From: Avena insularis
Lineage: Eukaryota; Streptophyta; Magnoliopsida; Poales; Poaceae
DNA length: 64,000 nt
Direction: 5' to 3'
Assembly (NCBI GenBank): GCA_023614405.1
Contig: CM042697.1
Span: 158,572,149-158,636,148 of the forward strand
The notes below the pieces were generated by a model, which made no database searches, was not told the origin of the DNA, and saw nothing but the letters and a program-made list of their open reading frames with translations. The first letter of the stretch is position 1. Each line of letters starts with the position of its first letter. The translations under genes were made by a program, and so were the position numbers. Positions 1 through 12,219 of this stretch are shown here, one piece after another.

Positions 1-952
1 ATAATGTATATTCCCTGGGTTTTGAGAAGATGTTGATGATTCAAACACACTCTCCTTAGGATCCTCTTCTTCATCTTGATCATCTATTGACATGGTATTT
101 CTACTTCTATTATTAGGGTTCATTCTTGCACCCATCCAACTGGATTGTCCAACATTTCTGTCAGAACCATCTATGGATATCTGGTGTTCATGAGATCCAT
201 CATATGATCCCATCCTCCAACCATCTGAATTCTCAATAGGAAGTTCTGAGTCAGAACCATCCTATGAGCCCTGTGGTACTGCATACCGCATATCCATAGT
301 AGGATCATGTGTAGGTTCAGGTCTTGGTGAATATGGATATGGTATAAAAGATTTTGGATCTATCGGTATATCCTTAAAGATAGGTGTTGTGCTACTACCT
401 GCTTCTTTCTCTAGCTGGAATGCTATCTGCTTCCTCCGTTCCGGATCAGTTAGATCCTATAGCATGTCATTTTTGTCTTCAACAATTACTTGATGAGTCT
501 TATAAAAAGACGCAACGAGTGTCCGGTATCTATCCATAAACTTGGAAGATAACTTAGGATGCTTCTTAACCAAAGTAAGATGATCCGGTATAGGCTCCGA
601 GTCTATAGAATCATGAGGTATCACAGAGAATGTGCTACCTTCTAACTCCTTAGTTTTCTGCTCCCGGACATTAGATATCGTCCACAACAACAACATGATA
701 GGCTGCTAAATGACTCCTACCTTCTCCTATGGGTAGATCGTGATATAATCCAAGCTTCTGTAGAAGTTGGATACTCCCACGATACTTGGATAACATCCGG
801 CCATCAAGGTAAGTGATAGTGTTCACTGGAATTCTAGTTGGATAATTAAAAAGCTTTAAAAGTTGACGAAGTTGTTCTGTAAATGATCCTTGATAATCAT
901 CAAGAGTCTCCTCTTTCCTGACCAAAGTCTGTTTTGGAAACTTTGGTGCCAT
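1..952 (-). pseudogene. Leader-encoded extra ORF upstream of gag, copy A0 (partial, broken)
   Basis: Reading on the minus strand from an ATG at 952, a 93-residue frame begins MAPKFPKQTLVRKEETLDD and stops at 671. Its continuation (SNVREQKTKELEGSTF...) is in another frame from about 680 to 457, and similar low-complexity acidic coding sequence runs on to the window edge past in-frame TAG codons. The continuous protein would be about 340 residues, rich in D, E and S toward the C terminus. The second copy at 10961-12002 has the same order and the same frame break. I recognise no domain and assign no function. It is not gag, which starts 3' of it in the complete copy. Confidence 0.6.
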
Positions 953-1155
953 TTCTCTGTATAATAGAAAAAATAATTTTCATTAGTATCCACTGATATA
1001 TTGCATCATAACAAAGAATTATCACACTAAAATATATAACGGAATATTCTCATTTGAATACCCATTATATTACTTTTAGAGAATTCTTTATCGTTGCCAA
1101 ATCTCCTACAAGTAATACCCTTTACTAGGTTTCCAACCTAAGGTCAAAGAAATTT

Positions 1156-1167
1156 GCTCGGATACCA
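1156..1167 (-). other. Primer binding site remnant (tRNA-iMet type), copy A0
   Basis: On the minus strand TGGTATCCGAGC follows the LTR end after a GT spacer. It differs by one base from TGGTATCAGAGC, the sequence at the same place in the other copy and the usual plant initiator-Met primer site. Its presence shows the LTR at 1170-5912 also served as a 5' LTR. Confidence 0.75.
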
Positions 1168-1169
1168 AC

Positions 1170-4100
1170 TGCGGTGACCCAGCATACCACTGCATGTGTA
1201 GTACACTATAGTCGTTGACATGACATCCACAGAACACCGTTCCGTAAATATCACATCCCTCAGAATGGTACAACAGAAACATTGCGGGTCCATATTACAA
1301 AAGTACACACATTATTCTTATTACAATACCAGAAGTTCAAGACTTCCAAAAGATCCAACTTACAAACCAAAATATAAGATGTTCGGCGGAAATTAAAAAG
1401 AAACAACTCCGACTAGGAGTGGGGCTCAACAGCTTATTCTATAGAGTTCATGCTGCTCGGCTCCATTAGTTACTACTAACTAGACCCTTAAGTGGACTCG
1501 TTCTCATCGACACCGTAGCGGATCTCGTAGTCCACGCCTTCAACTCCTCCGGATAGATCAGGTTCCTCGTAAAACAAGTCTTCTTGGCATTCGGCTGCAT
1601 ATATTGGCACGTCTTCGGGATCCTCAGAGTCTAAGAAAGGGATCAAAGGAAAGGATGAGTAACAACGTTACCCAACAAGTTCACTATATGCAAGGTGCGA
1701 AGCTTGATGCTCTAACTACCACCTCGGATTATAAATCCTTGGCACTATGAAGTTTTTGGTAAATCTTTCTTCAAAGGTTGATTTTATTCCGAAAAACTAT
1801 GACAATCAGCCTTCACAGGTTGACCAGAACATTCATGGAGTTCCTTTCCTGCCGCATTCGTAGCTCCTTCCCGGAACAGGGAGTAACAAGTTATAGTTCT
1901 TACACTCTACAGAGGTGCGTTACTTTACCCATGAGAGATCAACTCCTTGTTGCACAACCGGGCGTACTTTCTCATCCACAATTCCATGATGTGGGGCCCA
2001 GTAGTTGGTCCAAGCCAATGGCTACCCCCTTCGCGACCCCGCATGCCTCCTTGGTGTACACCATGCCCACATAATGAATTATGGCAATGGTTTGTACAAA
2101 CCGTTAGATGCCAGAACTATCGTGGGATGCTGAGGGTTCCCACCCATATGCTGCATATCCTCTACGAGTTACCAATTAATATGCACGCTACGAGGATAAC
2201 ATCCACGACCTGCACATCTGGCTTCATGCGAGAGGAAGAAGATACAGCTGACCTCTCTGTCCCATTCCAAATCTCATGGCTAACGCGCAATATACGGCAC
2301 TAGAATTACTGATGTCAGGGGTTATTAAGTCCCTATTTGATCATCATTGTTGCAATCAGAACTCTAATTTCTATTGCTCCATTATATCACCACTTAGGAT
2401 GATATCTATGATTTTCTTTGTTTATGAAAATAATAATTTCTTTCTCTTATAGCATATATGATAACACACAATTTGCAAATACTTTGATAAAGACTCTTCA
2501 AAGTACATGAGCAAGTGATGAACTTGCCTTGTGATGGCAAGGTAGTGAAGTCTGATGCTTGCACTGGACCTTGAGCTTCTAGTTCTACAAAACATCATTA
2601 TTGCCCGGTAAGGACAATATTTAAAGAAGCAAAATGATTATGCAAGTAATGTAATGCATTCTTTCAATTTATATGCATTTACCCCAAAAAGTTCCTTTTT
2701 GAGTAATAAAGGATTTATAAATATTTATTTTTAATATTTATAACATGTATTGAGTTATTTTATTTTATTTCCCTGTATTTGACTTTTATTGATTTAATAA
2801 TTCTTTTAGGAATTATTAATTATACATTAATTTTATTACTAAATATTTATTTAGTATTTTTCAAAAATACTATAATATTAATAAATAATGAAAGTGATTT
2901 TTATTTATTTTTATCACCTTTCAATAATTTTGTAAAATTCGATAAGGAATATTTAAATTAAAAAATTCTTATAAAAATTTGAATGTCCAAAATTTGATAT
3001 CTTATTTTATTTGGACAGAGTGGATTATTGTGAATCCAAAAATATTTTATTTATAATTTTTCGACTAATATTTTATTTTCTATAATTTTATTGAGGTCAC
3101 GGGTATTTTGGTCTTTTCCAATTGATCAAAAGATTTTATTAAATAACTTGGGCTGGCCCCTTGGGTTTATTGGGCCAAGGTGGACCAATAGAGCAAGGTC
3201 AAATGACTACGCCGAAGGGTTTTGGCCCACCCAGCCCACTTTGCCTCCTCTCTCTCCCTCGACCTTATCTCCTCCTCCTCTGACTCACCCCCATGGCCGG
3301 CGATGCCGCCACCGTCAATTCTCACCGTCGTCGGCCGTTCTGGCTGCTACCGTGGTGCGAGTTGGGGTTATCGATGATGCTCGTTCGTTCTATCGACTTG
3401 GATTTGACTCTGGGGCTTCCCCGTGGTCAGTTACACCTATTCGAACCTAGGGTTGGAAAGATCTTGCCGCCACCGCTGCGATCCCGCCTGCGGTGGTGTG
3501 CTGGTCTCGTCTTGTTCTGCTGACATTGCCGTGGCAGGTGCAGTTGTTGTGCCCTCACAGGTGCTCCCTATACGTCCCCGGTTTCGCCCCTCTTCTTCCT
3601 CTTCGATTCATCAGTGAGGACCTCGGGTAAGTGGTCTCTATGGTGTTTGTCTATGCTATGGCCATGATTCTCTCTATGTATCTAGTGTCTTTCATGTCAA
3701 GTGACTATGTGCTGGTTGAGTTCATCTCCGGATTAGAGTTCTTGCTCTGATTAGGGTTCTTAACCCCCTGTTGATCATATATATGATGCTTTAGATCTAG
3801 TGTTGATCATACTTGATCATGGGAAAAGATTGTTTGCTGTGATTGATGATTAATAGTAGCTTTGTTGCTGCTAATTGCATGTCAGATTAATTCTAGTTGT
3901 AATCCACCATGATCCATGCTAGTGTATCAATGAAATCCTTGATTGGATTATGTTGTTGATCTAAGAATTTACTCTCTTGTCAGTTGATTATCTTATCTTG
4001 ATGAGTTGCTTCTTTACAAATATCTTGTTGGCTTGTCTGAGATTATACTCACTGAATCAAATCATTGCTTGCATTGCTTTCTGTGGATGTATAAATGAAT

Positions 4101-5912
4101 TTAAGGTTGATTCCTGGCACTTGCTTCAGGAAAATGATGTTTATTGGTTTGTCCCCCTTTTATCTGTGGAAGCTAAGTAAAGATTGGATTTAGCTTATTA
4201 AAAACTTGTCCTTGTGATACCATTGTATTCTGGCACACAAGTGATAGGTTTGTTTATTTCTAGGCTTAGCTTGATTATGCTTGTGATTAAAACTAATAAG
4301 ATGATATGGAAGCTTTTATTATCTTTCCTGCCTATGATGTTGGTGTGAGGCTCTAGGATGTAATTCCTAGTTAGTTGGGCAATAGTTTGTTTGAACTTAT
4401 AGATTTAGATGTGCTACTCTCTCTTTGAGAATTGTGCCCTGATCTGATAAGATCAAATGAAAATGATCTAAGTTGAAAAAATAACACTGAACCCAGTGAT
4501 GCTGGTCTGAGGGTTTAGTGTTTGTGGTTAAGCTTGATTTCTTATCCTTATACTTGAAATCTCTAGGATAGATGCACTCCTCTTGGGTGATTATTGAGAG
4601 ATTATCTCACAAAACAGCACATGCTTTTTATTTAGATATATGATGAAATCATGTGATGGTTTTATGAGGCTCACCACAGATTCTGATGTGGATGTAGTAG
4701 ATTGATGATCTTGATCTTGATCTGGATCTTGATCTCCTTTAACTATGCTGCTGAGCTTGCTCTTGAGCTTGCCTGCTCCTCCTAGCTCCTGGGCTTGACC
4801 TTGCTGTCCACCAGATCCATCCCCCTCCTTATGTCACCATCCTAGTGATGTTTGGATTGATCTGGGTGGTTGGTTTTATCTGCTGTTCTTGGTTTGGCTG
4901 GTATTCACCCTGGTTGTACTGTGGTGTGGTGTAGTGGAGTGATGCACTGAGGTGCTTCTCCATGGCTGTGCTATGGTTTTGTGATGCTGGATGTGCTTGT
5001 GATGTCGACAGCACACCATCTGCATGCTTGTGTGTGTGTGCATCTTGTGTGCCTGCTATGCACATGTGGATAGGTTCAAAAAATTTGAACTTACTATTAC
5101 CAATCTACTTTTACCCTGGCTAGTGAATTGGTCTCTTTTGGCTGTCATTAGAATTATGGCTTTGAATTTATGAAATATGAGATCTTTCAGATTGGTGAAA
5201 CTTGCCCCTTTTACCACATTTCTCAATGATGAGATTGTCAAGTGCACCTCACTGACATATCTGAGAGAAATATGTTAACACTAATCCTATTTTGTTTTCT
5301 ATTTAATCTTTGTTTTTGCAGGTACAAAGATAAAGATGAAGATTTAGTACTGTTTAGATATAGGATAGTTAGTAGAAATACAAATGTTCTTTTCTTAATC
5401 TTTTGTAATTTTTTTTTATAATTCTTGTAATCTTTATTTGGTTCATTTGTAATAAAGATTATATATTTATTAATAAAGAATATTTTATTCTTTACTCCTG
5501 TGTGAATTGTGAAGTTTGGAATAACTTCAGTAAGTTATTCTTTGTAATTTGTTTATGAATAAGAAATGAACTTCATATACCATATTTCCTTTAAATAAGA
5601 TTTAAGTTATAATACTTTTATCTTAATTAGTTTAAGATTCAAATCTTATATCAAAATTATTTAAATTATAAAACACTTAAGTTTTAAAATCCAAACTCAT
5701 TTCAAAACACGCATAATTCATTTAAGATCATATCAAAGTTTATAGCAATCCTCCTTTAAGACTAAACCTACTCTCAAAGTAAGAAAGAAACATTGATCAC
5801 TCAAGGTTTTTATTTGGCGAAAATTTTACTCACATTTTCTCAAATGAATGCATGCAACAATGCATATTCCTAAATCTACCCTTCGTTAGGTCCTAAATAC
5901 TGGGATGTTACA
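1170..5912 (-). repeat. LTR shared by tandem elements A1 and A0 (4.74 kb)
   Basis: On the minus strand it starts TGTAACATCCCAG at 5912 and ends GTCACCGCA at 1170, giving TG..CA ends. It aligns along its whole length with 12220-16934, with a few per cent substitutions and small indels, for example about 18 bases present near 4880-4900 and missing from the other copy. It contains an AT-rich block (about 2690-3100), a GC-rich block (about 3160-3640) and a short GATCTT-type repeat near 4700-4740. Open frames inside it do not resemble proteins and are not conserved between copies. Confidence 0.92.
3627..5321 (+). other. Antisense intron-like segment inside the LTR (copy 1)
   Basis: On the strand opposite to gag-pol, a GC-rich pyrimidine-loaded block is followed by GG|GTAAGT at 3627. 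About 1.7 kb later a strong acceptor, TTTGTTTTTGCAG, ends at 5321. Both sites are kept in the other LTR (14668 and 16341). This looks like a non-coding antisense transcript unit; the upstream ATG at 3293 is GTG in the other copy, so I see no conserved protein. Splice use is inferred. Confidence 0.35.
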
Positions 5913-7471
5913 GACTTCCCCCCTTAAATTATACTTCGTCCCGAAGTTTGTGTACCTGAATAGTTCTGGATAAGCTTTTCTTAAATCCTCTTCCTTCTCC
6001 CATGTGGCTTCTCTCTCAGGGTGATGTTCCCATTGTACTTTGCAATATTTGATTGCTCTGTTCCTCAATCTTTTCCAGTTTTCTTCCAGAATCTTGCAGG
6101 GCTTTTCAATATAAGTCAGGTCTGCTTATAGTTCTATCTCTTGATGTGTTATTGCATCGTCTGGAACTTTCAAACATTTGCGAAGTTGGGACACATGGAA
6201 AACATTATGCACTTGAGCCAGTCTTGATGGTAACTCTAAATCATAAGCTATAGTTCTGTTTTGACTCAGTATCTTGAATGGTCCAATATATCTTGGACTC
6301 ATTTTCCCTTTAACTCCGAATATTTTTACTCCTTTCATTGGACTTACTTTCAAATAGACCATATCTCCTACTTCTGTATGCCATGATCTTCGGCTTTGAT
6401 CCGCATAATTTTTCTTCCTGCTCTGGGATATTTTCAATCTATCCCTGATCTTATCAATGATGTCTTGTCTCTCTTTGATATAATCTGGCGCAAATTCTTT
6501 GCTTCTTCCAGGTTCATACCAACATATAGGTGATCTACACTTTCTTCCATACAGAACCTCATATGGGGCTACCTTCAGACTACTCTGATAGATATTGTTA
6601 TAAGAAAATTCTGCCAATGGTAGGTGATCTTCCCATATTCCTCCAAAATCTAGTGCACAAGCTCTCAACATGTCTTCTAGCATTTGATTTGTTTTTTTAG
6701 TTCGACCTCCTATTTCAGGATGATATGCCATGCTGAAATCTAACTTTGAACCAAGTTCTTCATGCAATTGTTTCCAAAATGCTGAAGTAAACACTGATCC
6801 CCTATCAGTTATGATCTTCTTGGGTACTCCATGCTTACTTACTATCTCTTTGACATATACTTCAACTAACTTCTCGGCATTATCCTTTTGATTCACTGGA
6901 ATAAAATGTGCACTCTTAGTAAGTCGGTCCACAATTACCCATATCATATCCTTCCTTTTTGGTGTCATAGGTAATCCTGTGATGAAGTCCATGCCTATTT
7001 CCTCCCATTTCCATTCAGGAATTTCTAAGGGTTGTAATGGTCCTGCTGGATTTTGATGTTCAGCTTTCACCTTTTGACAAGTATGGCATTCAGATACATA
7101 TTTAGCAATATCCCTCTTCATGTTATTCCACAAGAATAGTTCTTTCAAATCCATATACATCTTAGTACTCCCTGGATGTATAGAATATGGTGTATGATGT
7201 GCTTCATGAGTATGATATTTCTGATTTCAGTGACATCTGGAACACATTGACGATCTTGGAACCATAAATATCCATAATCTCCAAGGCAAAAAACTGATTT
7301 TTGCCCTTGAGATATTCTCCAAATTTCCTCAGCAATAAAAGGATCTGCTTCTTGACGTCTAAAAATTTCTTGCTTAAGATCACTGTCCTGCTCTGCAACT
7401 ACCTGTATAGTCGCTAATCCTGCAAGAACCTCTGTCCTGATGAATTGAAGTTCCAACCTTTCCAAGTCCAT
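5886..7471 (-). pseudogene. Integrase with C-terminal chromodomain of A1, broken
   Basis: The integrase inserts element cDNA into chromatin. Minus-strand order: the N-terminal zinc region is split by a frameshift near 7160 (frames ending 7145 and 6126), then SECHTCQK, the catalytic core with first Asp in GMDFITGLP and second Asp in ITDRGS, a GPF C-terminal region, and a chromodomain (WEHHPEREATWEKEEDL) near 5940-6050. The third catalytic residue, expected exactly 35 residues after the second Asp, is Lys (GGRTKKTNQ) instead of Glu, so the enzyme should be inactive. A TAA at 6126-6128 separates the core from the chromodomain in the same frame. The chromodomain frame runs a few codons into the 3' LTR. 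It follows RT-RNase H across a short region of stops at 7472-7535. Confidence 0.88.
5913..5926 (-). other. Polypurine tract of A1
   Basis: The minus strand reads AAGGGGGGAAGTC immediately before the 3' LTR start TGTAACATCC. This is the plus-strand priming site for reverse transcription. Confidence 0.85.
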
Positions 7472-7535
7472 TTGTAATTCTTTTGTTAACTCTCTATTGA
7501 TTGGCTGAATATCTGCACTCTTGATTAATTGATTG

Positions 7536-8921
7536 TTAAACCTGCATAGTCGCTACAAAATTTGCTTTCCCTCGGGTGTAATTGCTTGTTAAATCATAAT
7601 CCTTGATTAATTCCAACCAACGCTTCTGTATCATGTTTAATTCCTTTTGAGTGAAGAAATACTTGAGACTTTTATGGTTAGTGTATAACTCACATCTGGC
7701 TCCATAAAGAAAATGCCTCCATCCTTTCAGCGCAAAGACTCTTGCTGCTAACTCTAAATCATGAGTTGGATAGTTGACTTCATGTGGTTTCAATTGTCTT
7801 GAACCATAAGCAATCACTTTCCGATCTTGCATTAACACACAACCCAAACATTCTTTAGATGCATCACAATATACAGTGAAATCCTTACGTGTCTTAGGAA
7901 CTGCTAAGATTGGTGTTGTGGTTAATCTAGTCTTCAACTCTTGGAAACTTGCTTCACACTTCTCATCCCACTTGAATGGTGTATTCTTCCTTAATAATTT
8001 GTTCATTGGTCCGGCTATTTTGGAGAAACCTTCAATGAATCTCCGATAATAACCAACCATTCCTAAGAAACCTCGAATTTGTTTCACATTGGTTGGTGTA
8101 GTCCACTCTAGTACCGACTGAACTTTAGATGGATTCACAGCAATCCCATCCTTATTGATCACATGACCGAGTAATTCTACCTCATCTAACCAGAACTCAC
8201 ACTTACTGAACTTAGCATAAAGCTTATATTCTCTTAAAGTCTGCAATGATATTCTCAAATGGTCAGCATGCTCTTCCTTATCCTTGGAATATATTAGAAT
8301 ATCATCAATAAAGACGATGACAAACTTATCCAAATATGGCATGAAGATCTTGTTCATCAGATTCATGAATATTGCCGGTGCATTGGTCAAACCAAATGGT
8401 ACTACCAGATACTCATGGTGTCCATATCTTGATATAAATTCTGTTTTTCGAACATCTTCCGGTTTGATTTTTATTTGATGGTATCCAGATCTTAAATCAA
8501 TCTTTGAAAATACTCCAGCTCCTTTCACTTGATCAAACAAATCTTGAATTCTTGGTAAAGGATACTTATTCTTGATCATCATGTTGTTCAGATTTCTATA
8601 ATCACCACACATCCGTCTTCCACCATCTCTCTTATCCCCAAAGATTACTGGTGTTCCCCATGGAGATACACTTTCCTGTATAAATCCTTTTCCCGCTAAC
8701 TCATCAATTTGCTCCTTGAGTTCTTTCAACTCTTTGGGTCCCATTTTATATGGTGCCTGAGCTATTGGTGTTGTACCAGGTATTAGGTCAATGGTGAACT
8801 CTATCTCCCGGTCTAGTGGCATTCCTGGTAATTCCGTTGGGAAAACATCTTGGAATTCATTAACTACAGGAATTTCTTCTAATTTAACTTCCTTCATTGA
8901 ATTCAACTGCAAATCCACCAT
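7536..8921 (-). pseudogene. Reverse transcriptase-RNase H of A1
   Basis: A 461-residue open segment copies element RNA into DNA and degrades the template. The RT fold is recognisable from [15 protein letters not shown] through [11 protein letters not shown] and FGLTNAP to the active-site box [10 protein letters not shown], so the catalytic Asp pair is present. RNase H follows: the first Asp is kept in VYCDAS and the Glu in HDLELAA, but the third acidic position is Asn (LYTNHKSL) where family members have Asp. The frame then shifts near GKANFVATM, where VADALSR is expected, and ends. Protease lies upstream and integrase downstream, in other frames. RT might be functional in isolation; RNase H probably is not. 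Confidence 0.88.
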
Positions 8922-9105
8922 GATATGACTGTGTTTATCTGCCTGCTAAACTATCCTTGCTCTACTTGGAGTTTTAATTGAGACAATTTATCTGAGGTCC
9001 GTGTTCCATCATCCAATCCATCCCCAGCGCTACTGCAAATCCCTTGAAAGGAATCACATAAAGGTCTGCGAAATATGTACAACCACAGATCGAGATAACC
9101 TGATC

Positions 9106-10470
9106 TTATTTTATGTGGCGTACAATCACATTCCCTCCTGCCATAACTACGGTCATAGGACGTTCTAACGTTGCCCTTCTAATCCCGAATTTATCACAGA
9201 ATTCTTCAGAAATGAATGAAGTAGTTGCACCAGTATCAAATAGAACTTTGTCAGGATTGGTAAGGATATTGAGCATACCTATTACTGCATGCTCCGAATT
9301 ATCCACCTCCTCGAGGGTTGCACGGTTCAGTTTTCCGGTAGGTCGGTTTCTCTTGCCATTGTTGTTCTTGCCATCGTTTCCTCTTTTATTGGGATGTCCA
9401 TTTCCTCCACTAGCTTGTCCTCCTACTTTGGTAGGCCATCCTCCCGGTGGTTTGCTCGGACAATCTGGCTTGATATGCCCTTGACCAACCGTAAGTAAGA
9501 TTACTCTGCTTTTGCACTCCCTCTGGAAATGCCCTGGAATTCCACAGTTGTTACAGATAACATTCCTTCTCGGATTAGATTGATTTCCACCACTGCCATT
9601 GTTATTGTTGTTGTTGTTGCCATAATTCCTATTCCGAGGTTTGAACTCCAGGTTAGGTTTTGGTTTGCTTGCCTGAATTCTCTTGGTTTCCTTCTTGGCT
9701 CTCTTCCTCCGATCTTCTTGGACATTCTTATAGTCATCTTCAAAAGTAATGGCTGCAACCAACAACTGCCGATAAGTTTACTTGTTGGCTAACCTTAGCT
9801 GCATCTTCACAAACGGATTTAATCCATGCAAGAAACGCTTCTTCCGCTTCTCTTCAGTGTTAACATCCTCCTCAGCATAACGAGACAGTTGGCTAAACTC
9901 CCGGATGTACTTCATGACACTAGTATATCCTTGCTGAAGCTCCTCAAATTCTCTCTGCTTCAACACCATGACACTTTCTGGAACATGATATTCACGGAAT
10001 CTCTGCTTGAACTCCTCCCAGGTAAACTCCCAACCTGGTTGTTGCATGGCTAACTGATTTTCCCACCATGATGCTGCAGGTCCAGTCAGTAGATGAGTTG
10101 CATACCTCAATTTTTCCTCATCATTGCAAACCACAGTTTTCAGCTTCGGCTCTGTATCTGCTAGCCAGCCTTTTGCATCCATTGGTTCAGGAGCTGATGC
10201 AAAAGGTAACGGTCTTGCATTCTGGAAATCAGATAAACTCACTCCTCCTCCTTCAGGTGCCCTCTGATTTTCTCTCCCCAGCAACTCTTCCATGAACTTG
10301 TTCTGGTTCTCTTGCATTATTTGCATGCATTGCATAAAGTTTTGCTCCATTAACGGCCTCATTGGTGGTGGTGGTAATGCTCCTTGATTTGCTGTATCAG
10401 CATCTCCCTTTTCCTTGGCCTCACGCTCCATCCGCTGCTGCTCAGTTTCCATTTCTACACCCGTATCCAT
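9106..10470 (-). pseudogene. Gag-protease of A1 with an internal stop
   Basis: Gag builds the cytoplasmic virus-like particle and the protease processes it. From the ATG at 10470 the capsid region includes DAKGWLADTEPK and GPAASWWENQL. A single in-frame TAA at 9778-9780, after ANK, interrupts it; the same frame resumes to 9106. The downstream part has a lysine- and glycine/asparagine-rich linker, a CCHC zinc knuckle (CNNCGIPGHFQREC), a second degenerate knuckle (GQGHIKPDC) and the aspartic protease motif VLFDTGATTSFI. A one-base change of a sense codon could explain the stop. No start codon context unusual for the family is visible. Confidence 0.88.
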
Positions 10471-10960
10471 GACCCCCTAGTCCTGCAACATAAAGAGAAT
10501 ACTCATAATTACATCATGCACATGTGTTCTGAGCTCGACTTTACGCACATAACTAGTCACACAATGAAAATCCAAGGAAAATCCAAATATGCATTTCACA
10601 TATTATACATAATATCATAATGATACAAAGTTCTTACAATATATACCATATAAGTATATTCACAAAACTACCGTATTCATCACACTACCTTATTCCTTAA
10701 AGTACAATACACAGTGCTTGATACTATTGACTACTTGTCTCTTTCTAGTAGTAACTACGCTCATCGTACATGCCTGATGTCCAACCGTGATGACGTGTTA
10801 TTTATCGCACAGTTTGTGGAACATATGGCCTTCCAGAAGGAACATACTCTGTATCTGAAGTGTCAGGGATTGAGTCATTACTCAACCTGAGCGCAACGAC
10901 TCCCTCCAACTCAGCTGAAAAGTCTTCAGAAACATATTCAACATTATCTCCAACCTGCAT
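10471..10960 (-). other. Non-coding part of the A1 leader between the extra ORF and gag
   Basis: About 490 bases of AT-rich sequence with no credible reading frame on either strand. It separates the leader ORF (ending near 10961) from the gag ATG at 10470. No repeat or structured element is apparent by eye. Confidence 0.6.
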
Positions 10961-12002
10961 TTACTGAGCTTCATCTCTAGAGTTGTCAACAGGATACGCA
11001 GATCCTGCTGCTCCCCAGGTGCTCTCGTGAACAAGATAATCGAATACTGGATAATGTATATTCCCTGGGTTTTGAGAAGATGTTGATGATTCAAACACTC
11101 TCTCCTTAGGATCCTCTTCTTCATCTTGATCATCTATTGACATGGTATTTCTACTTCTATTATTAGGGTTCATTATTGCACCCATCCAACTGGATTGTCC
11201 AACATTTCTGTCAGAACCATCTATGGATATCTGGTGTTCATGAGATCCATCATATGATCCCATCCTCCAACCATCTGAATTCTCAATAGGACGTTCTGAG
11301 TCAGAACCATCCTCTGAGCCCTATGGTACTGCATACCGCATATCGATAGTAGGATCATGTGTAGGTTCAGGTCTTGGTGAATATGGCTATGGTATAAAAG
11401 ATTTCGGATCTATCGGTATATCCTTAAAGATAGGTGTTGTGCTACTACATGCTTCTTTCTCTAGGTGGAATGCTAACTGCTTCCTCCTTTCCGGATCAGT
11501 TAGATCCTATAGCATGTCATTTTTGTCTTCGACAATTACTTGATGAGTCTTATAAAAAGATGCAACGAGTGTCCGGTATCTATCCATAAACTTGGAAGAT
11601 AACTTAGGATGCTTCTTAACCAAAGTAAGATGATCCGGTATAGGCTCCGAGTCTATAGAATCATGAGGTATCACAGAGAATGTGCTACCTTCTAACTCCT
11701 TAGTTTTCTACTCCCGGACATTAGCTATCGCCCACAACAGCAACATGATAGGCTACTAAATGACTCCTACCTTCTCCTATGGGTATATCGTGATATAATC
11801 CAAGCTTCTCTGGAAGTTGGATACTCACACGATACTTGGATAACATCTGGCCATCAAGGTAAGTGATAGTGTTCACTGGAATTCTAGTTGGACAATTAAA
11901 AAGCTTTAAAAGTTGACGAATTTGGTTTGTAAACGATCCTTGATAATCATCAAGAGTCTCCTCTTTCCTGACCAAAGTCTGTTTTGGAAACTTTGGTGCC
12001 AT
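10961..12002 (-). pseudogene. Leader-encoded extra ORF upstream of gag, copy A1
   Basis: This is the full-length version of the frame seen at 1-952. It opens at 12002 with MAPKFPKQTLVRKEETLDD and runs as one frame to 11721. It continues, after a frame change shared with the other copy, through ELEGSTFSVIPHDSIDSEP, and ends at 10961 after an acidic, serine-rich tail (MSIDDQDEEEDPKERVFES) closing NSRDEAQ. In-frame TAG codons occur in the middle. Summed length is about 345 residues. I recognise no domain. Its place between PBS and gag, and its presence in both leaders, suggest an accessory protein of the element family; captured sequence or a duplicated gag-like region are alternatives. Confidence 0.6.
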
Positions 12003-12205
12003 TTCTCTGTATAATAGAAAAAATAATTTTCATTAGTATCCACTGATATATTGCATCATAACAAAGAATTATCGCACTAAAATATATAATGGAATATTCT
12101 CATTTGAATACCCATTATATTACTTTTATAGAATTCTTTATCATTGCCAAATCTCCTACAGGTAATACCCTTTACTAGGTTTCCAACCTAAGGTCAAAGA
12201 AATTT

Positions 12206-12217
12206 GCTCTGATACCA
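12206..12217 (-). other. Primer binding site of A1 (tRNA-iMet)
   Basis: The minus strand reads TGGTATCAGAGC two bases after the LTR end GTCACCGCA. This matches the 3' end of plant initiator tRNA-Met over 12 bases and fixes the 5' LTR boundary at 12220. Confidence 0.9.
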
Positions 12218-12219
12218 AC

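Larger units (their letters stand above)
1..1169 (-). mobile_element. Truncated internal leader of a second Tekay-like element (array copy A0)
   Basis: This stretch matches 11051-12219 almost base for base at a constant offset of 11050, with scattered substitutions. In the complete copy the matching sequence is the leader between the 5' LTR and gag. Here it lies directly beyond the LTR at 1170-5912, on the side where only flanking host DNA would be expected if that LTR were simply the 3' end of one element. The LTR is therefore shared: it is the 3' LTR of the element to its right and the 5' LTR of another copy running out of the window to the left. Gag of this copy would lie outside the window. 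Confidence 0.85.

Noticed and set aside
1778..2303. Overlapping + strand frames of 98 and 118 residues repeated at 12828-13353
   Set aside because: Repeated only because they lie in the paired LTRs; no protein resemblance and opposite to the element's genes.
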